DNA of 64,000 bases from NCBI RefSeq assembly GCF_047495875.1, contig NC_092463.1:5703557-5767556 (forward strand), given 5' to 3'. The position numbers were made by a program, and so were the translations under genes. Below are positions 45,293 through 59,500 of this stretch, piece by piece (position 1 is the stretch's first letter; each line of letters begins with the position of its first letter). A model generated the notes under the pieces. That model saw only the letters and a list, made by a program, of their open reading frames with translations. It made no database searches and was not told the DNA's origin. Source of the stretch: Pithys albifrons albifrons. Taxonomy: Eukaryota > Chordata > Aves > Passeriformes > Thamnophilidae.

Positions 45293-46681
45293 GGTGTCAT
45301 GCAAGTATGTCCATGTGGAACAAGAACAGGAGCAGAAGTACCTATACCTTCACAGGGTATTTGTATCTGATAATTTTTTACAGAAGATTCAAAGAAAATT
45401 TGTTCTCTTACCTCACACTGTTACCACATAATCTGGGTTTACAGCTGAAATTACACTTTCAAACACTGACACAATGTGTAACACCGTTAAAAACTTCTCT
45501 GTCCAATTATCATTAAATAAGGCTCCAATTCATCTTCTTGATGATCTTCACCAACATAATTATATTCAGCTGTAATTTGATAACACAAGAACATATTGTC
45601 TTGTCTTTAAAGATACTATTTCATCCCATCCATATCCACTGGAAATAATTTGACACAGGTAATAATCTTCACTTTTATTGTTGGTTTGTGTTAGCTCTCA
45701 CTGTCCTTCCCATGAAAGTCCTTGTCTCCATCACTGTGGTTCATTCCTGCCTATCCCTATCCTTGAGAGAGTGTTTGTGCCTTCCCTAATGCCTTGAGAT
45801 GCAATTGTGTACCATGAGCTGATCGCTGCTACTGGTCACCAACACCCCCTTTTTCCATATTTCTACCTTTGCTACTCCTGTTGAGAAGGGGCTCCCTGGA
45901 CAAACTACCTTGTTGTTCTTCACCAGACCTTGCCCTGAAATCCTCCCTGACAGTGAAACCAAAAGAAAGCTTCCCAGCAGTTGGGCATCTGCTGTGTTCA
46001 CTGTCTGTCACACTGACCAGTTTCATTGCTCATTATTTTCTTGTGCTCACCCATCTGTCAGTCTGTCTGCATTCATTGGGTGTCCCTCATCTCATTTTAC
46101 AGTATAAATTCACTGGAACAGAGATTTCTAGTAGGATTCACTGTTAGGTTTCCTAAATGCAAGAATAACAACAGCAAGGAGTCTGAGAGGGGGGCCAGCC
46201 CAGCACGTGTCTCCTACAAACAGAAGGGTTATTGTCTCTGTAGCCCATTTATCACTAGGATCCCACTGATTGAAAGAGTTTATTGTCCCACAGCAGACCT
46301 GTGTTTTTTGTATCACAGCATGAAACTTGTCTGGAGATTTGTTTGATGAACTGAATTCCTTCCTCCCAGCTCAAAACCCTGCAGTGTTCATTTCAACCAT
46401 TGGTTTCAGCAGAAGGATCAACAGAGTAATGAGGAGACCTGGAGTCTGTTCCCACACTGTTCTTCAAACCTGTTCTCTCCTTATGTGTCTGTTTCATATT
46501 TACAAAGCACAGAAACAGTTTTTACACATGGGAAGCACAAGTACTAAAGATGATGAGAAGCATCAGTATGATCGGTTCTATTCTCACATCCTCAACACAT
46601 TCAGCTTTTCCTCAACCTCTTTGCTTTATAGATAAAGCTGATACAGATATAAAACATATCTGTACCTATAGATATAAATAC
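45293..46681. other. Unique DNA, no gene seen
   Basis: Several overlapping open frames near 45800-46350 on both strands without recognised domains. Confidence 0.5.
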
Positions 46682-46932
46682 AAGTTGAAAGAGGACAGAT
46701 TTGCATTGGATCTTTTGAAGAAAGTAATGATTGTGAGAGTGGTGAGGCCCTGGCACAGGTTGCCCAGAGAAGCTGTGGCTGCCCCATCCCTGGAAGTGTT
46801 CAAGGCTGGGTTGGATAAGGCTTTGAGCAGCCTGGTCTAGTGACAGGTGTCCCTACTCATGGCAGAAGAGTGGAATATGTTCTTTACAGTCCCTTCCAAC
46901 CAAAACCATTCTTGGATTCTGTGATTCTATGG
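46682..46932 (+). mobile_element. CR1 LINE 3' end
   Basis: From 'gttgaaagaggacag' through 'gtggtgaggccctggcacag' to 'gattctatgg'. The second subgroup; ORF2 end phrase RVVRPWHRLPREAVAAPSLE is readable. Confidence 0.94.
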
Positions 46933-48373
46933 TAAGAAGCTCTACCAGTAGACAGCTGCATCACAAGAATGTACCACTCCAATTCTCTCCTTAAGTTTTT
47001 TACAGCCAGGGTGCTGTCATCCTGCTCAACCACATTTAAACTGGTGCTGAGCTGCAAATACTACTTGCTGCACTGAATTTAACTCCTTCGATAATATCTT
47101 ATGCTTCCCACACCTAGGGGTTTATGTCCTTATCGTATCCTTGTATAAATTTCTTGTGTTTTACTGTAAAAGTGAAGGATATGAGCTTCTAGGTCCTACC
47201 AGAATAAATGCTATAATTTGAAACTGTCTTCACTGCTTTGCCAGATCTCAGTCTTCACATTGATAATAGGTCACTGCTGAAACTAGGTAGGTTAAAATTC
47301 ATGTACATTCAGATTCTGTCTCAGAACATCATCAGTCAAGAATGTGTTATCACAGATCTCTGTCTGGCTACATTGATATCTCTGTTTGCAAACTCAGGCC
47401 CTTCATAAGTTAGTGAAACACATTTTCTCACTTGAAATCACAAAGCCTGTATACAGAGTCCAAAGCACTTTTGGATTGAGTAAATTCACGTGTAAATGTT
47501 CTATTTCAAAACTGACCTGTGCTTTCATTCGCTGGACATCACTTAAATAAAAACATGGCAGAATGAATGAGTAAAGAAATAGAAGCATGTTAAGACTGTA
47601 TCTTCAGAGAAATATCTGGTTTATATTCAGGTTCAGTGAAGATGTTATACCTCATTAGCTACAACAGAACTGAGCCATTTTCTCATTAGATCATCCAAGT
47701 GGATGAACACAAAAGATTTTTCAAGTTTGTCAGTTGCATTTTAGTTGTGCTTTTTAAAGTGCTTGTTTGAAAGCAAGAATTGAAACCGTATGGTGTTGCT
47801 TAAAACTTAAAAAGTGCTTTTGATCTTAAACTTCAAAAGAGATTTTCCCAGCTTTAAGTAGGCTGGCACTTTATTTAGTACTGGTTTAGGTAGACACCAG
47901 AACACTCTGTATGTAATATTTTCTTGTTTCATGCTATTGAATTTTTTTAGTGTTGTCATTGCTGAATTTGAGATGATTTACAGTTTTTTGCTCACAAGAA
48001 GTAGATAATTACTCTTTATATCACTGCAAAAAAAAAAGATATTTCTATTGTAAAGAATAAGATATTGCCTCTTTATCTTTGGTTTTTTTCTTGTCTTATG
48101 AAGTGTTTTCCCCTTGAAAGCTCTCCAGATGACTCCAGATTTCCTGAACTGACAGCAAACTTTACAAGGCATAATCCTCTCAGAACAACAATTGGGACCA
48201 TGAGTGAAAATATATAGGCATCCATTGGGTTCTGATCTGATATTTGGTCATGAACTTGGAGACCCTCCACAGAATAAGTCAAATGAAAGTGAACATAAAC
48301 AAAAGGGGGTTCAGATTGCTCAATATTTAACACAGTTACACTCCTTCATGCTACACTACTTCCTTACCCTTCC
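46933..48373. other. AT-rich DNA, no gene seen
   Basis: Nothing recognised. Confidence 0.5.
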
Positions 48374-48520
48374 TTATCCCTGGAATTGTTCAAGGTCACC
48401 CTGGATGGGGTTTGGAGCAACCTGGGGTAGTGGAAGGTGTTCCTGCCCTTGGAAGGTGGAGGTTGGAACTGGATGGTTTCAAGGTCCCTTCCACCTTGAG
48501 TCATTCTAGGATTGTGTGAT
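48374..48520 (+). mobile_element. CR1 LINE 3' fragment
   Basis: 147 bp from 'tatccctggaattgttcaag' to 'tcattctaggattgtg'. Second subgroup, tail decayed. Confidence 0.92.
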
Positions 48521-49890
48521 ATTCCTGAATACTTAACATAGTTATAGTCCTTTGTTTTACATATTTCATGGTCAAATAGAGCACTTTTAACAAGGACATC
48601 TTTATCTTTTCTGGGTATTTTGGAAATCTCTAACTTTTACGCAACCTTCCAAGAGCTGGCAAATGTCTTTTCTGGAGGAATAAACATCAATGTCAGTTCT
48701 TCACCTTTGGATGGATCTTCCCATTCACTTTGAACCATTGATACAACAATTAGTCTTTCAGTGCTTTCAAAAGCTTTGCCTTTTTGTTGGTTTTTAGTCT
48801 TGGGGTTTGGGGTTTTCTTTAATTTATTAACCAATTTCAGACTGTAAATTAATGTTTAAACTACACTGGGAACTGAATAGAACTGATGTAATGTTGTTCT
48901 GGTGAGGAAAACTAGGAAGAAAAGAGTGAGTGCAGCACTTGGTGACTGGCAGCTGGGGAGGCCGTGCAGGGGTAATATCCATGTGCATTTTGTGTTACAG
49001 ATAAGCCTCAGAACATGGGAATTACAACAAATAATCTTTGAAGCATCCATGCAGAAAGAGCTCTTGGGCAAGCCAAAGGAGCAGCAACTAATCTTCTAAA
49101 CCATTTGGTGCATCACAGTGTTGCTGCTTGAACCAGCCAACTGCACCAGGGCCACAAAGGAAATCCAGGCAGGTGAGGCTCTTACCAGCCTTAAAATCTG
49201 CAGCTTTGTTCCATTCGGGAGTTTTTGGAGGGATGGGGCTGCAGCCAAAGCATTTCATTTCAAGTATTACTTTTCTTTCTCTATTTTTAATCTGTTTCCA
49301 GATTCACCAAAAATGTATTTACTCTCTCTCGAATCCGTGCTTATTCCTGTTCCATCCCTAATTCAAGACTTTGCCTTGTTTGTTTATTTTCTCTTGTATG
49401 AAGTCTGGTTTTGCTTAGTACCTAAAAATATTAGGTATAAAAGCAGAAATGCAAGGGTAGAGCTGTTACTGTCATTAAATATATCTGATAACTATGATAT
49501 AAACAGCAGTATCTTGCTATTACTGGCTGTCAGCAGCTGGAATGAGTGTGTGACTTAGTGTTACACTAAAACTTCTTAACATGTCAGATGTTTCTTCACA
49601 ACAGGGAAATGAACAAACCTGGAACTTGACTTTTACAGTTCCATCTTTACTATCTAAAATCAGCTCTGTAAGCCAGTGAGGTGATTCTTTCTGGAATCAG
49701 CCTGCATAGTGTCTTTTTTTGTAATATTAGTCTCAGACAAGTTATTTTTCTCAGCCATATTTCATATATTATTCTATTTGTACACTATGGTATAAGCTGT
49801 GATTTTTCCTTGCTACAAAGATGTTTAAAAGCTGTAGGTCACATTTGCTAAGGAAAAAGTGCTACTTAAGGACTTGTTCCCAAAGATGTT
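48521..49890. other. Unique DNA, no gene seen
   Basis: Open frames at 49118-49558 have no recognised domain. Confidence 0.5.
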
Positions 49891-50223
49891 TCTCCATAAC
49901 TACCTGAAGGAAGTTCTAGTCAGGTGGGGGTTGGTCTCTTCTCCCAGGCACTCAGCAATAGGACAAGGGGGCATGGGATCAAGCTCTGCCAGGGGAAATT
50001 GAAGTTGGAGATCAGGAAAAAAATTCTTTGCAGAGAGAGTGCTCAGGCATTGGAATGGGCTGCCCAGAGAGGGGGTGGATTCGCCATCCCTGGAGGTTTT
50101 TAAACTGAGCTTGGCTGTGGCACTGAGTGCCATGATCTGGTAAAGGGACTGGAGTTGGCCCAAGGGTTGGACTTGATGATCTCTGAGGTGTTTTCCAACC
50201 CAGTCGATTCTATGATTCTATGA
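49891..50223 (+). mobile_element. CR1 LINE 3' end, young subgroup
   Basis: 333 bp from 'ctccataactacctgaagga' to three ATTCTATG-type units. Very close to the 3' third of the copy at 25078-26238. Confidence 0.95.
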
Positions 50224-53200
50224 AAACATCTTCAGTTGGTATTTACATAAGCACAGAGGTGATGGGAGTGGTTTCCAAAGGAACAAATATTTCTGGTGTC
50301 ACCAAACCTCTAGAGAGGAAACACTTTAAATAAACCTTATTCAAACAAAGCAGTGCTGTGCTGACTCAGATGTGGCAGATGAGAAAGCAGTGGTCAGAGA
50401 GGAAGTGACATTACTCAGTGTGACTGAATTATACAGAACTAAATTCCCTCCAGCCTTGACCTCAGCTGGTCTCTCACAGGGCTGGGCTCTACCTTCACTT
50501 CACACTGTCCAGGATCCTCTTACAGGTACATCTGTTTTACTGAAAATGTAGGTTTTTCTGGCCTAAAGTTCTATATGGCTTTTTCCCTATGGTGTAAATT
50601 GATCCTCATACATTAAAGAACTCCCAACACATGGAGACCTTGTATTTTAAAGTAATGTAGATGAGCTGCTGTAGTAACCATCCTGTCTCAGTAGCTGTTT
50701 GCATTTCCTCACATGCCACATGTGCTATTGGATTTTCTCCCATATCTCTCAGCCTGCTGTGGCATTAAAACACCATGCTTATTGTCTGGGTATTTCCAAT
50801 TTTTATTATATCCAGCATACTAAAATTAGAAGAACATCACAAGGGCACCTAGACAGTGGGGAAAAAACAAACAAACAAAAAAGAACAAAACAGAAATGTT
50901 TGTCTTGGATTAAGCAACACTTCACATCAGGTGAAGTGATGTTTCAGGGCAATTCAGACCTTTTTTAACTTTTCTTCTCATGGCATCTCTTCAGGCAGAG
51001 GTAAAGCTATTCAGGTGTCTTAACAGTCTAATTCTTACCTTTCTGTTATTTGACTTATTTGAAGTAATATATTCCCTACATTTCTTAAGTGAAATTATAT
51101 TTGTAGCGTCTCTGTGTTTTACTTGTTCCTGATATTTACTTAATGATTTCAGTTTTACTATATTAATAATGGTAAATCCTGCAGACGGCCCTAAAGTAAA
51201 AATTAATCAAGTACACTGTTATGTGATACTTTTACAGAATCTGTCTTTAATTAGTGCTTATTTTTTTAACTTCAAGGAAGATTCACTGATACATCAAAGC
51301 AGGAAGACTGCAGTAATCATTTCAGCTAAATTTGTTTGCATTCCATCCCAGGAGCAATATGAACCCATGTCTTTTTCTCTTATTCTTTGCTAGTCAAAGA
51401 TGTTGCTTTGTAATGTAGTCTGTCTGTGTAGGAAGGAAAATCCCAGTTTTCTGAGTCCAAAAAGTTTTAAGGTTACTTCAGGTCCTTTGCCAGTGCTCTT
51501 CTACCTCCCAGTGTCCTTTTTTCCACTGATCCTCAAGGTACTTTGCAGCCATGAGGTTTCCTAGGACAGGAAGCATCCAATTAACAACGTCATTCTAGCA
51601 AGCATAAAACACCAGGAAAATCAGTAGTGGAAGACAGAGTGGGAGTGGTTGGTGGATGCATCTTGAGAGTCACCCTTTGGAGTGACTGAATTTTGTTTGA
51701 GGTTTGTAGGGGACCTAATTAATCATAACATTTGTGTATGATTTTTAATTAGTAACCTAAATTTACTGCAAACTAATTTATTCAAATGCATTCTATGTAT
51801 AATATATAGATTTCCATTGAAAGTGCATGTATTTTTCCTTTGCTAAAATCAGGTGAAGAAACAACCCAAATCTCTTAAGAGACAGAGTTTCTGCTCACTG
51901 TACTTCCAAAATTAACAAATGGATTTGCTTGAGTTTTCTCATACTATCAGAGAGATGATAATGAGCTGTTTAATGTACAAAGGCATGCACTGTTTAATGC
52001 ACAAAAGAAGGAGTCTGGATGCTTGCTCAGTATGGAAAACAACTTTGTTTAGCCACTGGATTCTCCCCTGCTTAAAAGAGAACATCCTATTTGTTTGCCT
52101 TTCTGAATATTAAGATCTTCCAGGTTTCATTTTGTTCAGCTTTAAGTATTTTAGTTGTAAATTATATTTTAATAGACAGAAAATTATAGCAAAAAGATGA
52201 TTTTTTATAAAGGATAATTTGGACTTGAATACAAACACCTGTGTTTTAGGAGTGTTGGGTGTTTATCCTGCAATGGCACCAAGCAGAAGGCTTGGAGTAA
52301 GTCCCTCCATTTACCTGCTGCCCATAGATGGGAGTGATAATGAGATGTTATTATCTCACATGTTCCTTTAGGTCACCTCCTGGGGCACCTGCCCTAATAT
52401 CAGGTCAGTGCTGGTTCCACATTATCACAACTGGGACAGGCTTAAAAGCTTTCTCTTTATCCAGAGAAACCAACAAGTTAGATTGGAGCTAAAAGATGCA
52501 ACAGGTTTATGAACCATTAATGTCACATTTCTCTGCTTGTTATTCATCAATGGCCTGTTTGTGGGAACACAAATTCAGCATTTCGTCTTCTTTGTAAATA
52601 ACCTCTTCTTCATGGAACAGAAAAGATTGCAAAAATGCTTGGAGAGGGATATAACAAAGTAGATGATGAGACCTTGGCTCCTCTGTATTAATGCTAGTGC
52701 TCCAAGTTAATTAATCAAAGTCCTGATTTCATCCATGAAGGGAACATAATAAAGTTATTGTCATGGGGGTACATGATAGGAGTGAATGTCATATTATTAA
52801 AGTAGCATATATGTATTTTTATGCCTACTTCTCTAAATTAATGGATTTTTCAAGAACAGAATCTCTGTGGTTTCATGTGGAATTGTTACCAGCCTCCCTG
52901 ACTAAAATAACCTGAAGAGTCAAAAGAACTGTGAAAATGAGAGAAATTCTGGGACAAAAAAACCTTCCTGATGATTGCTCTGCAGACTTCAGTGGTGCTA
53001 TCAAAGGGAGAGTTTGGGCATTTGTAATTCATTTTAATACAGTGATTGTGAATGTATAATGAGTAAGAAATATTAATTATGTAATTAAATAATTTAATTT
53101 GGTGATGCAACCATTTATGCATATACAGAATACCTGTGGGGCTCAGAGATCCCTTTGGTTTGTTCTGTTTTCACTCACCCTTGTAGAAATCAGCAATAAA

Positions 53201-55522
53201 ATTTCAGAATTTAGTTTACTGGAAGTCTAAATTAAAATTATTTCTTCTGATTTGCACTAGAAAAACTGAAGGGCAGAATCTGATCTCTCCAACTTTACTC
53301 CATAGTGAGTTGGTCTATTTTCCAAGAGCTCCATGATCTTAATTAATCTTCATTTTTACGGAACTGGGAAACTATCATGTAAATTTTCATGCAAAGGTGA
53401 GGAAGAAATAAAAACATTAGTACATACCAGCTGAAGGTTTTATGCTGGTGCATTCACTGTGCAAGATTTTGCTTTGCTGTTCAGAAGTAGTTTAATCATA
53501 CAAACTGCCACTTGGTTATAGCAGATGGGCTTAGTGTATCTATAGAGCCTTTCTCACATAATGTGTGTGTGTGCACTGATGCAAGGAATAGCAATGAAAC
53601 TACATCTGAATGCAATTATGGACTTTATTATTCTGCTACTTAAAAAATACACTCCACTTTTCCTATTATATTTTTTAAAATATAGTCTTTAGGGTATAGT
53701 GTATATAACTATAAAGGGGTTTAACAAATAGATTGGTATACAAAGCTATAAACATGCAGCTGTTAATTTCTAATAAATTATAAGTAGTTTAAAAGCAAAT
53801 GTGGATCACTTACCTTCCTAGAAGGTCTTAGTTCTTAGAAGAATTTAGAGGACTATCTCTAAAACAAAAACTTACTTTTAGACTTGATAAATATCTGATA
53901 GCATTCCCTTTGCCTACCAGGTCAAATTAAATTACCACTAGAATTATGGAGGAGTTTTTAATTTAATAATTTGAGTTCCTATGCTAATTTGGAAGCCATC
54001 CCCAAATTTCTACGAATTGCATTATTTAATTTCTACAATTAAGGTAATGTGCTCAATTTATGCATATTAATTTTTGTTTTCCCTGGGTGATTTGAACGAG
54101 GGGTTAGTATTAATTATATTTGCAAGTAGCTGTAGGCAGTAAGTGTGAAGATTGCTACCAGAGCAGGCATCCCCTTTCTGGCTGGTGAGTTCTTTGTCTC
54201 GTGTGTGGTTTGCAGGGCAGCCACGAGGTGTCTTTGTTGTACCACTGAATTCCCACATCAGGGATACCAACACGTGCTAAGAGTGCATGGGGGAACAAGG
54301 ACTCTCCCTCACTTCAGCGAGGTTATGGCAGATTTGGACCAGAATAAAACAAATATTTGGATCCCATTCTTGCAGTTTGGGTTTGTTCTGGTACAGATTA
54401 TTGCAATAATATTGGTCACTGCTGGCTGTCACCTGTGTCCAGTCAGGTGTGTTCACTGAGCCAGAAGGACCTGAACAAGACATGGTAGTATTAGGGAAAA
54501 CAATTTGTACCTCTAAAGTGAGCCTGAAGGAGAGAGAAACATGAGCTGAAGCAGAGGAACAACACAAATCAAAAGGCAGTCCCCTTATGAGTGAGCTGGT
54601 TGTAAAAGTACCAAGTGGAGGAAAAAGAAGTAGAACTGCTCGAGCAGCATGTGGTACCCACAGCCCTGGTGTCACTGATCTCTGCACAAAGCCAGTCCCA
54701 GATCCCTCACAGGTAACAGGATTTTAAGGCAAGACTTAACAATTGGCCTTAAGTGGGGATGAGGGGAGAGGAAAGGGCTGAGTGAGCACAGATTGCTCTC
54801 TGCAGAGATTGCTCAGAGCAGCTTTTTGCTTCTGTACTTGCCACATAATTCTGAACCCCACAGAAACCCCCTTGTAGAATCCTGAGTTAGAACTATTCTG
54901 TGCCTTAAAGCAGCCAGAGTTTCCTACAGGTCTTGGAGCTTGCAGCCTGCTGCTTCCACCTGAGAGGGAGAGCACTGCCCTGCCCCCCTGTTACAGGTGA
55001 AGAGCTCTCATCTCTGTAGGCTGAAAAAGCATAACATGGTAAACATGGAATCTGAAAGATGCCTGTGCCCCCTGTAGATTGGCTTCTCTTTAATTCTGAA
55101 CTTAGCTATGCTGTAATTCTTTTGAACTTATCTATTGTGCAAAATGCTCTTTCAATTTTCCATCTCTGCCTATTGCCAGGGCTACTTTAAGTGCAAAATT
55201 TTATAATGGAAATCTATTTCTATTTGTGGGGCTAACTGCATTCTATTTAAATACACTTTCAGTCCCTCCAGGTTTCAGCAAAAAAAATTTCCTTTACAAG
55301 TTAACAGTGCTATTAAAGACAGTTAAATGCAGAAGCACCATAAATATACAGGGCACTCACATTACAAAGCTTTTAGAAGAGATGTCTGTATGTCTAGAAG
55401 ACACAGGTACAGCACTGGATTGGGTATGTGAGTTCCAGGAAATACACATTCAAGATGTGAGAAGTTTCTGAGCACTTTGCTGTTTTCTCCCAAATTAAGT
55501 TGAAAGACTAAAAGAAGGGACA
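50224..55522. other. 5.3-kb AT-rich stretch without recognised gene or transposon
   Basis: Frames at 54145-54687 on both strands overlap and carry no known domain. A short TG run lies near 53563. Confidence 0.5.
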
Positions 55523-55606
55523 TGGTGCTCTTGGCAGTGCTGGGCAAATGACTGGACTTCACATCCTCAAAGGTTTTTTCAATCAAAATGATTCTATGAT
55601 TCTAAG
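55523..55606 (+). mobile_element. Decayed CR1 LINE 3' tip
   Basis: Only the last part is readable ('catcctcaaagg', then 'gattctatgattctaag'). Too diverged to place in a subgroup. Confidence 0.65.
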
Positions 55607-58600
55607 TTTTAATAACATTTTGTTTGGTTTTGAGTCATACTCCTGCACACAGAGTAGTAGCGTGGCAAAGGGGCTGTAGCTCAACACAGACAGAAGCCTT
55701 GAGGCCATGGTCCTATTTCTGTGCTTCTGCCTTATTAAACTCTGATTTTCTAGTATAAAATCCAACACTATGTAAGATTCTGTAATTGATGTTGGAGCAC
55801 ACAGGACAATGGAGGTCTTCTCACCCCAAATGATCTGCTTGTGTACAGGACAAGCAGCTCTACCCCAGCCTATGCAGCACAGAGGCATTAGTGGGGTACC
55901 ACCAGTTCCAAATTTGCCAGTGCAGCCCCAGACACAAGTGGCCAAAGAGCCTGCAGACAGTTCAGCAGGAAAACTATCATTAGCTGACTGACAAGAAAAG
56001 GGATAAACCTTCAAGTAAAATCCCAGACAAGGATTTAAAGGCTTGCAAGAGAGACATGATCACTTCTTTGGCTGGATTCACTCAGGCCTGTCTGCATTTA
56101 CTTATCAATCTCTTCTGAGAAAAGAATCTCAGAAGAAAGAAAACCTCCTCAGAGCATTGTTGAAGCTCACTCAGAGTTTACTTCCTCTGCTGGGAAAGGA
56201 AATGCCTCTGCACCCAGCAGAGGAGTTTGGCTCCATGAACTGCAGAGTTTGGATCCCATGTATGCACTGAAACCAATGGAATGTTTTGGTGAAAGGTTGA
56301 AGGAGTGGCCCTTGGTTTTCTTGTGCCTCCTGACTCTGAAGAGCAGTGAAGCCTCTCTTTAGCACAAACACTTTGGCATCCAGGCTTGCTGCATACACCC
56401 TCTGTAAGATACAAAATGAACACAAACAGATCTGCTACAGAGGCCTTGCTTCTCAACTGTCCCCTGGGCAGAACTTGGGAATGCTGGAGTCTGTGTCTAT
56501 TGCCACCTTCTTTAAATTTGTATAAAGTTGATTGTCAAAAAAAAGCAAACAAAACTTTGACTCTCCTTGTCTGTGCATGCACACAGACATTTAGAGAGTC
56601 CGGGTACTGCAGCATTTCAATAGCTTTTGCCTGCAAAGTGTCACGCTTTTCATCTACCATTTAATTCTCCTAAATGGATGTTACTCTTCCTCCCATTACA
56701 TATCTCCATTGCTTCCATGGAACATTATTTGCATAAAAGGAACTGAATAATTGATAGAGGATGTGAGCAAGAGCCAGCAGACAGCTTGGTAGGGGTTTGT
56801 TGGTAATCCCAGCGAGTCCAACACATAGCTCATGGCTTGTTTAATGGGATGGAAGCTGACAGGGTTTCCTTGTAGCTCTGCCACACAACTCAGTGCTGCT
56901 GCATGACCTCCTTGTACTCAGCTACTTTGCTTGTTGATCTCGCTGCTCTTTCCCTCCATTAAGGGGAGAATTCTTAAAGCAAGTGATACAGTCTGCTACA
57001 GTTTGTGCTCACATACACCACCAAATGCTGCCACAGCAGAGCTCTGCCATGTTTATTCTATTGCTTTTATAAAATAAAAAACAACAAAAATCTTAAATTC
57101 ATCATATTATTAAAGGCAAACTTTGGGAACAGCTTTCATTTACAAGTTTGATCTTTAATTCAAATCTGAGTTTCATTTTGGGGCTCAGTAGGTGTGGATT
57201 TTTTCATATTAAGTTTTTTTTTCTTAAAAAGTACGTTAAAACTGTAAAACTCACCCTATGCAGATTTTTTTGCTCCTATTCTGCAACATAAGTCTTATAC
57301 TGAAAGTCTTCTGCATTTTAGCTGTCTCCACTTAGTGAGATGACTGTCAGAATGAATATCTATATTTCTGAAAAGAGAAAAAGCCACAGAAGTGATGTAT
57401 CTTGTAAATAAAACATATTTGGCAGCTGTCTCAAAAAATATCTAAAAATAAACTAAAATGCAATTATTTTTCTTTTAAAGTTTTCCACATTTCAATAACT
57501 CTGTATTTCCTAATGATAAGCAGCAGTATTAGGAGAGCCTGGAAACAGCTGGAACGATTAGTACTTTTTTGTTTGGTGAGGAGCTGCCTCAGCTGCTCTG
57601 ACAAGCAAGCTGCCATTTTCAATGTGATCACTTTTGATTCTAAAGCACTTGCTTTGCTTTTAACTTTGTGCAAATCCCTCTTGATATTTCTCTTTTTAAA
57701 GCAGATGCATTTCCATATGTCCATAAAAGTTTCCCTGACAATTCAGCCCACTGTTCAGAATGACTTCCCTGATTCCTGGTGGGTGATTTGTGAAATGAGG
57801 CTGCTTTGTTCATTAAGGAGACGTGGACATAATGTAAAACATACAATATCCTTGACCACTGCACAGATGTTTTTGTTCTGAAAGGCACTCAAAGTTTCAC
57901 TGATTTAATTAACTTTTTTTTCCCCAATTTATAAAGCAATTTATTAAGAACTCTTTCTTTTCCTGATAAATATGTTATTCTATGGTTCAAATATTACTCT
58001 TAAAGAAGGAGTTTTCAATATTCTCTGAAGAGAAATATTTGAGAGTAAAAAATATTTTTTTACAACAGAAAATCATGAAAATAACTGGTCCAGATACTTC
58101 TGTCATTCTGCCATTTTCTGTCTTCAGAACTGTGCCTGATGGTTTTTTTGGGAAAAGGCTTTCTGCAACACAGCACACCTTGTTAATGTCTCAATATTTT
58201 ATTCCTCAAAAAATGTTTTACACATGCTTTTTCTATGCTGTTAAAAATAACTAGCAACCAAATACATATCAGTAGTATTTTTAAATTTCAGTTCTTATTC
58301 CCTCCCATCAATTTGGCTGAAAACAGGTATTTGCAAACACTGGTAGCCTAATTTCTTATGGCCTTTCATTTTTTATGAAGTGTTTTCAAAAGACTTCAAT
58401 CAACCTTAATGGTGTGTTTTTAGTTAAGGAAACAGAATGGAGAGAAGTCAATTTAAGCTCCCCAATGAACAAGTGTGTACAGAAAAAAAAAGCCATAAAT
58501 GGGTTTAGAAAACAGAGCCAGTACAAGCAAAATGCAGCAAGCAGAGCGCTCAGGGAAGCCAAGATATAATGGAAAGAGTAAAATACTGCAGAGCTTTTTA

Positions 58601-59029
58601 AACTATATACAATTGGAACAATGGGCTGGACCCAGACATCCATGTTAAACTGTTAGGAGATAGGTGAAAAGCAAGCTGCAATTCTGTAACCAAGGCTAGA
58701 GAATACGAGAATGGAAGGGCTTAAAGCTGAGGCAAATGAATGTGGGGCAGTTTAGCAGCATAGAAATCAAGTCAAAATTGGCATATTTCACTGTTTAATG
58801 TACCATGTGAAGAACCATCTCCTGGCTTGCTGTATTAAAGGACTACTAGTACCACGTTCCTTAATGAAGCTGCTTTTATGCCACCTGTGAAATAATAATT
58901 CCTTTTTTTTTTGAACACCTATTTTTACCAAAATACTGTAAAAGCACGGGGTAATTAAGTCATGTAGCCTCTGTGAGAATACAGTACAGATCTACAAACT
59001 ATATAAAACAGAAATACACGAGGGAAAAT
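55607..59029. other. AT-rich DNA, no gene seen
   Basis: No exon or transposon recognised; the minus-strand frame at 55583-56014 has no family features. Confidence 0.5.
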
Positions 59030-59500
59030 ATCACCCCAGCGATCGTTTAATTGTCTCTCATTATTTAAACATGGCATTAATAATACATAGAACATATTTT
59101 TCCAAAGCATCACAACCGCACTGGTAAAAGGGTAACTACATTAATATTAAAAATCCAGAGACTGAAATAATTCAGTCCTGCTAAACCAGAGTGATGCACT
59201 CTGTCTGGGCCCCACCACTGCTTTCAAACAAACTCCTGTACAGAGTCCCAGTGATTATCACCCCTTGTAGCGCAGCGTATCAGTTTATACATGGCTTTTA
59301 TGCATCTCACAGCTGAGTGCAGTTGTTTTTAATGTCTGCCTCACGGTAGGATTCAATCCATTTGGGTGGCTTAATGCAAAGATTTCGTAATGTACACAGG
59401 GATGAGCAGCGCTAAGGCAATGAACATCGTACTCATTATTCTTTTAACGGGAATGTCAACAAGAAGAGGAATTAGAGAGGAAATCGTTGTAACTCCAAAA
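59030..59500. other. CpG-retaining block, possibly conserved
   Basis: About 470 bases in which CpG is kept at ten or more places (for example 'gcgatcgttt', 'gtagcgcagcgtatc', 'cagcgctaagg', 'catcgtac', 'aacggg'), while the surroundings are nearly CpG-free. On the minus strand a pyrimidine-rich stretch (about 59443-59480) precedes two short overlapping frames. One gives a hydrophobic end, MSTMFIALALLIPVYITKSLH then stop, at 59369-59434. The other has about 50 codons starting NNEYDVHCL. It could be a conserved regulatory element or a terminal exon with its 3' UTR. No family is recognised. Confidence 0.35.
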
